From Catonia carolina (taxonomy: Eukaryota > Arthropoda > Insecta > Hemiptera > Achilidae): DNA of 64,000 bases. The stretch is from assembly GCA_035578175.1 (NCBI GenBank), contig JAQMRL010000016.1, forward strand, positions 1,241,501 to 1,305,500. The letters run 5' to 3'. The translations under genes and the position numbers were made by a program. The notes under the pieces were generated by a model. The model did no database searches. It was not told the origin of the DNA and saw only the letters and a list, made by a program, of their open reading frames with translations. How positions within the stretch are numbered: position 1 is the first letter of the stretch; every line of letters starts with the position of its first letter. Shown piece after piece: positions 55,393 to 64,000 of the stretch.

Positions 55393-56393
55393 AAAAATGA
55401 TGTGTCTATATTGAAATTTATTTAGGAAAAATGTAGCAATAAAATTTTTTTAATTTTCAGCTTTTACCAAAACTGATAGAAGTTATTGAAAATTTTAGAA
55501 AATTACTGGAGAGTGACAAAAGGAAATGCAAATGCTGAAAGCTTAAGAAAAAATGTCTAAATTAATGTTGACACAAAAGTGAACCAACTTTCCTTTTGGG
55601 CTCAATTTATGATATACAATGTGTTAATCTTCTTGTTAAAGAATTTAAATTAATTCTCCTCAATGAGGGAAAATTTTTTTTTTTATTTTATTCACACACA
55701 TTATTATATTATTATTATTCACACACCAAGTTATAAATTTTACATTGGTTTTTGAAACAATAAAAAATAATTTAATTACTTAACCACACGCTATACATTT
55801 TCTAATTAAACAAATTTTATTACATTAAATTAACCAAACTTACAAAAACATTATTATAACACTAACTGGGAAAAAATGTGGTTAGGTACATCATTGAAAA
55901 TCATGTGGAGGCACCGTAAATAAAAAGTGATTTTAATGTTACAACATTGTTGTTAATGTATTTCAAGGCTTATGTAGATAAATAATCTTGGACTAATTTT
56001 GATTTAGTTTTTCATAAGATCACATTTTCCTTTTGAAATAAGCATTAGATTAAGGTTTTCATATGTTTTCGTTGGCCACTCAAAGTGAATGCCTGGTCAG
56101 TCTCTTATTTGCATTCCATGCTTCCAATTTCCTACTTCAAAACACTTTTCACTTGTAATGTATTATGTATTGTATTTAAATGACAATGAAGTTGATTTAT
56201 GTATTTTTTTTGTAAAATGTTTCTTAGATAAATATAATGAAAGTTGTAAATTTATTGCAGTGGTTCTTACCTGTTTACTTTCCTAAGCGCAAGCTGCACC
56301 TTGAATTCTTAAAAGTAACATTCTGTAGGAATAATTCAAGTAATATTGAAACAGTAATTAGAGTCATAAATTAATAAATGAATTGAAACCTAA
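55393..56393. other. AT-rich non-coding, unit C
   Basis: Counterpart of 11,456-12,453; nothing recognised. Confidence 0.5.
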
Positions 56394-56403
56394 AACTTTT
56401 AAT

Positions 56404-56720
56404 TTTTTTTTGTAATCTAATGTGTGTACATTCAATTCAGAACAATAAGCAACCCCATGACCCAATGAGTTGAGGATGATGTGTATGACGTGTAAATGAG
56501 GTGTAATCTTGTACAGACTCAGGTCGACCATTCCTGAGAGAGTATGGTTAATTGAACCCCAACCATCAAAGTACACTGGTAACCACTGTCTAGCATTCAA
56601 ATCCGTATAAAAGTAACTACCTTTACTAGAATTTGAACCAGGAACCTTAGTCTCCGAAAATCAGCTGTTAAATAGCTGATTTTCGCGACGACTTTACCTC
56701 TAGACCAACCCGGTGGGTAC
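56404..56720 (-). mobile_element. tRNA-derived SINE, family 1 (unit C)
   Basis: Counterpart of 12,464-12,779, same AACTTTTAAT duplication (56,394-56,403 and 56,721-56,730). Confidence 0.85.
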
Positions 56721-56730
56721 AACTTTTAAT

Positions 56731-57373
56731 GAGCTAAAAAAAAACAGTTTTTGGGACACTACATAATTTCACAGTCCAAAGTTAAGCATTAGTATGTAAA
56801 TCACTACCTAATAAAATGGGGAAATTAGCTGGAATTTTTTCTTGAAAAGTTGTGGGTTTGAAAAATAATAAAAAATTAAATTTGTTTTTAACATAACACT
56901 AATACCTGACACACCTACTTTTTTAAAATTTTAATTCCTTATTTTTGGAACTGTGAAAACTAGCACGACTGTAATGTTGAAAGAACAATAATCATAAATA
57001 CAAAATAAAATAGTATAAAAATATATTTGTAAATTTAAACTAGAGTCTATTGGTCTATTGACACACTTTTACTATTAATAAAAACGGTAAATGAAAATGT
57101 TTTTTTTTTTGAGAAATTACAAGATTTTTTTAAATTGCGTCCAGAAAACTCCTGAAACTGAATAAAGATAATTTGACGATGTTGTGGGAGACATCACCTG
57201 ATCGTTCGAAGATAATGACGGGGCTGGGTTTCTTCAATGAAACATTTCAGAAGGGTTGTTTGAAAAAAAATTTGGTTTCAGGATCAGAAAAACACAGAGT
57301 GGGACTAAATACCAATATATACATCAATAATCAAACATCCTATGTAGGATTTTATACAGCCGTATTATTTAAA
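56731..57373. other. AT-rich non-coding, unit C
   Basis: Counterpart of 12,790-13,426, including the 79-codon ORF of unknown status at 57,173-57,412. Confidence 0.4.
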
Positions 57374-57742
57374 ATTGAAATATATATATTTCTAACCACC
57401 AGAATACGGTAATATAAAACACTTACCAATGTTTATAGCGCTTTCGTGTATCTTGTACACATCTTCAGTAAATTAAAATTCATTAAAAAAATTTTTTCTA
57501 CGTCAAAATTTAAAACTTGCTACTCCTACCATGGTAGACAAGGAATCTACCTGAATAAAGGAATTATGATTCCTTATCTACCATGGTAGGAGTAGCAAGT
57601 TTTAAATTTTGACGTAGAAAAAAAAATTTAATGAATTTTAATATTCTGAAGATGTGTACAAGATACACGAAAGCGCTATAAACATTGGTAAGTGTTTTAT
57701 GTTACCGTATTCTGGTGGTTAGAAAAATATATATTTCAATAT
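57374..57742. repeat. Long near-perfect palindrome, unit C
   Basis: Counterpart of 13,427-13,798, with arms still pairing almost fully, so it has not been resolved by deletion since the duplication. Confidence 0.9.
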
Positions 57743-57780
57743 CAATAATGATGTCAGTATATATTACAGAATAATACATT

Positions 57781-57932
57781 GCCCGTGGTGTAGTGGTCAG
57801 CGCAACTGGCTACTATGCTGGGGTCCCGGGTTCGATTCCCGGTCAGGTCTGGCATTTTTTCACCTATCAATACCTAAGCACAAGCCCGAGGCTTATGTAG
57901 GCATCATCACTCAATAAAAATAAAAATAAAAA
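57781..57932 (+). mobile_element. tRNA-derived SINE, family 2 (unit C)
   Basis: Counterpart of 13,836-13,987 with one head substitution (CTACTATGCTGGGG instead of CTACTATGCCGGGG). Confidence 0.8.
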
Positions 57933-58938
57933 ATTACCATATATTTCATAATTTATTATAAAATTAAAATCACGAAAAATGTGGCTGGGCTGGTAGGACT
58001 AACATTGACATAAACAATGGATGTTCGGCTTAATCTGAAAGGCGCGTTGGTAGAAATAGTCATGGAATGGTAGTGGGTGCGGTCTGGTGGAGATTCTCCG
58101 GTGTAGTGCCTGCCGGCACCAGGGGAGATGGTTTAGGTAATTAGGTGAATATTGGATGAACGACACAGATCTAAGAGCATAACATATTTAATAAGCGATC
58201 AAGTTACATACCAGAAGATCCCATCTTCTACACGACACCTGGGTTAGTCGTAGTTGAGGCTGGAGCCGGAGGATGAGTTTGAGTTAGCTGCAGATGTTCA
58301 AAACTATCATCAATTAAATTAGGCCAACACGCGCCTTTTATGAGTGTTACATCAGAGTGGCCAACATACCCATACAAAAATATGTACAACTAAAATTCTT
58401 TAATACTTCATTATTTAGAGCACTACAACGGATGGCTTCCATGTTTAAATTCATTCCTTGAGAAGACTCCTGGTGAAGTGTAGGACAGGTACCATATCAA
58501 CATTATACATTCAACAAATTTATATAATCTGTATAATATACATATATTTTATGTTACTTTAAAGATAGACGCACATTCTTAACTGCATAAAATATTAACT
58601 AAATACGTAGGTTGGGAGTAACAGCTGATGATCAGCTGTTAGTCCCAACCTTCGTATTAGTTAATATAGTTACGTAACTACGCATGCGCCCAAATGTCTT
58701 TACCATTATAATCCAGATCTGAAAACATCCTACAGTCGCCCCGTTATCTTGGCCATGGCGTTCTCTAATTACTAGAGTAACTAGACAACGCCATGTCTTG
58801 GCCCATGCTACTCTGTACGTGTGTGTTCTTTTCATAATATTAAACATTGTTCTCTTGCGAAAATACTCATTCCATCGGTATTTGTTGCGAGACTCTTGAT
58901 TTCTTACTAGCGCACTAATAATTTTAATAGAAATTGAG
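57933..58938. other. Non-coding, unit C, with small hairpins
   Basis: Counterpart of 13,988-14,991; includes the hairpin at about 58,588-58,662 and the CATGGCGTT/AACGCCATG pair. Confidence 0.45.
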
Positions 58939-59118
58939 ATTTTGCAGTGCATTTTATGTGGTACAAAAATAATGTCTACTGTAAGTGTTCGTAAACATGG
59001 GCAAACAATCCATAGCGGAGAACGAAATCTGATATTACATGAATTAAAGTGCTGTGAGGAGGAAGCTAATTTTAATAGACTTAATGTCCCTATTAATAAA
59101 CCAGTTGAAAGAACTTAA
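58939..59118 (+). pseudogene. Counterpart of the 59-codon C2H2-like ORF, start codon lost
   Basis: Same open frame as 14,992-15,171 to TAA at 59,116, but ATG has become ATT (GAGATTTTGCAG). The next in-frame Met is codon 12, inside the finger motif. Confidence 0.5.
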
Positions 59119-59155
59119 AATATTGTAAAACAATTCAATGGATAGAGAAAAAAAT

Positions 59156-59675
59156 CTGGTGCGAAACACTCACACAACTTTCTCTTGCCAATGCAAATAA
59201 TTTAAACAATATAACCTAATATTAGTAATAAAACATTAGAAATAAACAAAAAACTAACCTCAATAAACATAACCTTATTTTAGTCATGAGTGAAAGACGG
59301 AAAATGAAAATCGACCTGTTTGGCTTATAAATACGGAAAATCACTCTTTCACGCTAAAGTAGGCTCGTAGGAAAAAGTGCTTTAAATAAAAGTTGTAGAT
59401 CTTTTAATTTTCTATAAATTTTATTATATACACTTTTGTCGTAAAATGCATACCAAGGCCGAAATCTTAAAAAAATCGATTTTTCACACGTTATCGTGAG
59501 AAAAAAAGCAGAAAATTGCTAATTACTGCTAAACTAAGCATTATACAAAACAAAGTTAGAAATAAAAGTTGTAGGATTTTAAATTCTCTACAACTTTTAT
59601 TATATACATTTTTGCGCTTAAGTTTATATTTAAACCCGTAATCATAAAAAAAAACAATTTCTATCTATAAAATCA
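59156..59675 (-). mobile_element. HINE-like element, truncated (unit C)
   Basis: Counterpart of 15,208-15,720. Confidence 0.7.
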
Positions 59676-59691
59676 TAAAAAAAGTAAAAAT

Positions 59692-60571
59692 CTGGTGTGA
59701 AACACTCACACAACTTTCTCTTGCCAGTGATAATAATTAACAATAAACCTAACATTAGAAATAAACAAAAAACTAACCTCAATAAACATAACCTAATATT
59801 AATCATATATGAAAGACGCAAAATGAAAATCGATCTGAGTTTGCCTTAAAAATACGGAAAATCACTTTCACGCTGAACTAGGGTCTGTAGAGAAAAATGC
59901 TTTAAATAAAAGTTGTAGATCTCTTAATTTTCTATAACTTCGATTATATACACTTTTGTCATAAAATGCATACTAGGGCCGAAATCTTAAAAAGAAATCG
60001 ATTTTTCACACGTTTTCGTGAGAAAAAACAGAAAATCGCTAATTACCGCTTAACTAAGCGTTGTACAAAGAAACGTTTGAAATAAAAGTGTTGTAGGATT
60101 TTAAATGCTCTACAAATTTTATTATATAACTTTTTGCGCTGTAATACATATTAAAGCCGTAATCTTAAAAAAAAACACATTTTGTTACGAAAAAACGGCC
60201 TACCAAAAAATTTTAGCAAACATGGCGCCTACCCTATTATTAGGAGAATAAAAAAATTGAGTAAACCAGGCGTTTTTTTTTAAAAAATCGTTGGACCAGT
60301 TTTTGATAAAATCGGAAAAAAGTGAAAAATTACTCGAATAAACTACTACTTCCGGTTGACCGATTTGGATGAAAGTGTTCGTGTCGGGTCCGGTAGTGGT
60401 ATGTAACTTAGGTTTCAATTTTTTATATACACACACAGACCAATAGCTAAAAACATGTTTTTTGTGTTCAGGGGGTCTGAAAACGTGTAGATCATGTGAA
60501 AACTTGATTTCTAAAAATCGACATGAAAACAATACTTTCCTTCCTATATGTTCATATAGGCAAGAGAAAGT
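59692..60571 (-). mobile_element. HINE-like element, full copy (unit C)
   Basis: Counterpart of 15,744-16,623; the terminal hairpin reads CCTATATGTTCATATAGG. Confidence 0.75.
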
Positions 60572-61060
60572 AAAAATAAGAAGTGGAGTGGTGATGAACA
60601 GCTTCCTTGTTTGTGGGACGTACACTCTTCGTCTTATAAAAACAGACCTCCAAACTATCAATACCAATGTAACAAATCACTCTTCTGCAAGCGTTCACCA
60701 ACTTGACACTACACAACAGCAAAATAAAATGAAACTGGCGCAACAAAAAGCGTTTAATGTGTAAACCTCTACTGGCATCAATACTAGCGCCAGCAAATCG
60801 TTGCACGTGTAAATGCGCCTTTAATGGGATCAGTTAAGGATGGATGGAGACACAAATTTGATGCCAGAGAACATCCGAGGTGAAATGGTTCACTCACAGA
60901 AAGATCTAATGGAATTAACGAGACTGATTAACAGAATGGTGACGAATGTTTTTTAGTGTTTCTAATGTTCTTATAATAATCATTGGTATCATTTTACAAA
61001 ATTCAATATTTCATTTCAGACTTAAAAAGAAATCGATTAATACATGATTTTTGAGGTTGT
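60572..61060. other. Unclassified, unit C
   Basis: Counterpart of 16,624-17,100; no accepted gene. Confidence 0.35.
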
Positions 61061-62038
61061 CTTTGATTCAGGAGACTCCATAGGGAATATAGGACATGTT
61101 AAGACAAAACTGATAATTTTAAAGTTTATCACAATGATAAATTCATCACTTACCACCAAAAATTTGTTACTGCTACTGCTTACTTCAGTAGGCTAGTCAT
61201 GAACTCATTGTGTAAAATATCACAAAAAATTAAAAATTCAAACAATGATAAATTCATTAATTACTAATAATTTTTTCCTGCTACTGCTTAACTCAGTAGG
61301 CTTGTCATGAATGCCTTTGTATCAAATAGTACACAATATTTATTTAATTAGAATTTAAATACTTTTCAACTAAAAACTATTTAGAAAGGAATTTGTGCAC
61401 ACTGTAAAATATTTCATCAATCAAATATTGTTTTAGCTTTTTTTTAAAATGACTTAAATTGTCACAACTTGTGGCAATTTATTTATGTGTTTTCTACCAT
61501 CATAAGTTAATTGTTGTTCAAACAATTTAGTGCTGTGATTAGCAACATAATAATCGATTCTGTTTCTTTTGTAGTGGTTGTGAACATCTAAATTCTGTAA
61601 AAAGGTATTTTGCTTTACGTACATTCTCACTTCAAAAATGTACAGAGAAGGAACAGTGAGCAATTGCAGCTCATTAAGTAGGTAGTGATCTGCATGAGGT
61701 AAGGTGGTTGACTCTCACCATACACCTGACAGCTTTTTTCTATGTTACATCGTGGTGAATTACACCATACTAATATGGAATGCCTGATAGGAGATGAAAT
61801 TAAACCATGATAAGCTGCTATTAGCAATTTTGTATCATTGTGTTTGTTTTTCAACTGTAAGTACTGACACTTTTTCCCATTAACTGTTAACATTAATTCA
61901 TTCAGATATTGGACTACGGATTCTATGCTAATATGTGTATTCACTTCGAGACAATCAACCAGTAACTTTTGTTTATGATTGAAGTATCATCAGCAAACAG
62001 ATGTAACCAATGGTTGAAGCTTTTACCTATTACCTCTG
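61061..62038 (-). pseudogene. LINE family 2 3' fragment (unit C)
   Basis: Counterpart of 17,101-18,087, with the same deletions and broken RT C-terminal remnants. Confidence 0.8.
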
Positions 62039-62049
62039 ATTGTTCTTTT

Positions 62050-62508
62050 TTCTTTCTCTTTAATTCTTTATTTACAACCTGTAAAATGTTACAACAAGCA
62101 AATGTGATGATCATGATATTACTGTAAATGACATGATAGGCATGAGAGGGGTAGGACCCCCATTGGTGCCTCCCCAAGAATGAAATTTGTATATCAAATT
62201 AACAGGTCTCTACTCCAGCGTCTTTTAAGGCGTCTAGGGGGATTATCAGGTAAATGGACGGAGGAAAATGAACGCACCAGGGGGTTCTCGTGTTCGTGTG
62301 ACTTGCCGTGAAAGCGTTTGTATAGGTATTCAATGGAATTTTGTACAAGTGGTGTTTTCAAATCTGTCTGTAAGGTTTTGTTGCTAACGTAAAGAGGTGC
62401 ATTTGCTATAAGGCGTAATGTTTTTGACTGGAATGCTTGAATTCGTTGCAAGTTAGAGGGTTTGGCTGAACCGTAAATTTGGGACCCGTAGGTCCACATA
62501 GGTTTCAA
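62050..62508 (-). mobile_element. Jockey-type LINE 3' fragment (unit C)
   Basis: Counterpart of 18,098-18,556, flanked by ATTGTTCTtt/ATTGTTCTAT. The minus ORF 62,194-62,508 begins MKPMWTYGSQIYGSAKPSN. Confidence 0.88.
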
Positions 62509-62574
62509 ATTGTTCTATATAATTAAATTTTATTGTAGTATCAATATTATAATAATTATTTTAACCGATGGAAA

Positions 62575-63060
62575 TAAGGTTTTTAAAAACGTATCTACAC
62601 CGCATAGTTGCCCTACCTAGCGGCAGTTTTTCCATTTTCATAATGGATGCTTTTCGTTTTTAGTTGAAAAGGAAAGTAATCATGTGTTTGTAAATAAACG
62701 TGAAGCAAACAATTAATTCTACTAAACAGTTATAGACTATTATAGAAAAGTGAATAGTGGGTTAGAATAATCTGCAGTCGACCAAACTAACTGATTGGTA
62801 AATTATGTTTTTGTTTTATTTACTACTTGAAGAGTATTAAAATCTTTTCAGGTTATGTTTGAAAGTCGAAACTAATGAAAAGTTTAATGAGGATGTGTAT
62901 TCGGTTATTCTAATCAGGTGTACTGGGCACTGCAGATTTAATTAGAGACGGTTTTGTGTTCAGTGTGAAAATTATTCGGTCAGTGTTTACAAGATTCAAC
63001 TCGTTTCATTTGTCCAAGGGTCATGCCCTGTAACGTGGTCCAGAAATAATGAATCTACAA
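62575..63060 (+). repeat. Unclassified ~530 bp repeat, unit C copy 1
   Basis: Counterpart of 18,622-19,098. Confidence 0.75.
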
Positions 63061-63114
63061 AATTGATTATTTTAAAAATTGGCGATCTCTTTAATAAACG
63101 GTTCTGTATTTATC

Positions 63115-63610
63115 GACTTTAAAAACGTATCAACACCGTATAGTTGAGCTATCTAGCGACAGTTTTTCATGTACAAAATGGACTCTTCGTTTTAATGAGG
63201 GAAAGAAGTGATCGTGTAGTTGTTAATAAACGTGAATAAAATAATTATACTAATAAACAGTAATAGGTTATTAGAGAAAATTGGATAGTGGATTCAAGAA
63301 AGAATCTACAGTCGACCAAACTAACTGTTTGGTAAATTATGTTTTTGTTTTATTCTTTAGATGAAGTGTATTAAAATCTTTTCAGGTTATGTGTGAGAAT
63401 CAAAACTTAGTATGAACATTGTTAAATAAAAAGTTTGTTAGAGAATGTGTATTCGCTTATACTAATAAAGTGAACTGGGCACTGCAGATTTAATTAGAGA
63501 CGGTTTATTGTTCAGTTGTGAAAATTATTCGGTCAGTGTTTACAAGATCTAAACTAGTTTCGTTTTTCCTTGGGTCATGCCCTGTAACGTGGTCCAGAAA
63601 TGCTGAATCT
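63115..63610 (+). repeat. Unclassified ~530 bp repeat, unit C copy 2
   Basis: Counterpart of 19,157-19,650. Confidence 0.75.
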
Positions 63611-64000
63611 AATTACTTTATTGTTTTAAAAATTTGTGCTCGTTTAATGAACGATTCTGCATATTATATTCACTTTTGCTTTAACCTACTTTTTTCGACA
63701 AGGTCAGACGGTTTTTACAACTTTGGAGCTTCAAGGAAACATGATAGTACACGAGGTTCTATTAATCTTAATTAATATTTAATCGTTGAAGCCAAAACCA
63801 ACTTATTTATTTGTACCGAAGATTAAGGTGTAAAACATAACCTCAAACTTCGGAATCGAAATGTTTCTAAAGTCTGTTTTTTAATAAAGTTTCAAAATAA
63901 TATTTTGAAAGATGTCCATGACTTTATTAAGTAATTTATTGAAAATAAATGTGTCATAGTTTGTCAAGAAAGGTAGCGAGTATATTATTTGGTGTGATAA
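63611..64000. other. Non-coding end of unit C in the window
   Basis: Matches A from about 19,651 to 20,095, with a deletion of about 50 bp at about 63,890 relative to A. Confidence 0.6.

Larger units (their letters stand above)
46929..64000. repeat. Segmental duplication unit C (continues past the window)
   Basis: Its first 460 bp match unit B from 27,637; from 47,391 it matches A from base 1. It has MITE, RTE and Jockey insertions at the same sites as A, lacks A's LINE at 3,488-7,941, and has its own LINE fragment at 51,291. In the stretch 51,855-52,690 several variants match B rather than A. Confidence 0.92.

Noticed and set aside
1..64000. CRISPR arrays, rRNA, bacterial operons
   Set aside because: No regularly spaced short repeats with unique spacers, no rRNA-like blocks, and the gene structure is eukaryotic.

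Overview
This 64 kb window is AT-rich, repeat-dense DNA from an animal, most likely an insect (possibly Hemiptera; this assignment is weak). The grounds are mariner, PIF/Harbinger, CR1/Jockey- and RTE-like elements, tRNA-derived SINEs and GT/AG introns. I see no operons, no rRNA, no CRISPR array and no convincing functional tRNA. The only host-like coding genes are three paralogous C2H2 zinc-finger genes. Almost everything else is transposon sequence in various states of decay.

Layout. The window is a tandem array of three long, unequally decayed units. Unit A runs from before base 1 to about 27.6 kb. Unit B runs from 27,637 to about 46.9 kb; its left part (27.6-33.3 kb) matches A and C, and its right part (36.3-41.4 kb) matches A at about 17-21.7 kb. 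Unit C runs from 46,929 past the window end and is nearly collinear with A (A 1 matches C 47,391; A about 20,095 matches C 64,000). Each unit opens with the same cassette: a terminal sequence with the motif ACTTTCTCTTGCC, a mariner inserted at a TA, a zinc-finger gene whose predicted first splice donor lies 6 bp beyond the mariner end, a foldback with arms of about 330 bp, and the opposite terminus GGCAAGAGAAAGT.

The same two termini bound many gene-free copies of about 0.9 kb elsewhere in the window. One end also carries a GTGTGA...TCACAC hairpin and the other a CCTATAT...ATATAGG hairpin, and insertions lie in T-runs. This resembles non-autonomous Helentron (HINE/DINE-like) rolling-circle elements. 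My main inference is that the zinc-finger gene is cargo of such an element. The three proteins keep the finger scaffold but differ at DNA-contact positions, and copy C has expanded from 6 to 11 C-terminal fingers through a 252 bp tandem duplication.

Later insertions can be ordered from empty sites in sister units. A 4.45 kb LINE (3,488-7,941) is only in A. A PIF/Harbinger deletion derivative and a 377 bp RTE-type LINE fragment are in A and C but not B. A 3' LINE fragment splits the HINE end only in C. Other structures are a 370 bp near-perfect palindrome (A and C), a 458 bp foldback (34.4 kb), an unclassified repeat of about 530 bp, two tRNA-derived SINE families, and a 59-codon ORF with one C2H2-like motif whose start codon is lost in C. 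Coordinates of decayed repeats are approximate. No identity percentages are given because none could be computed.
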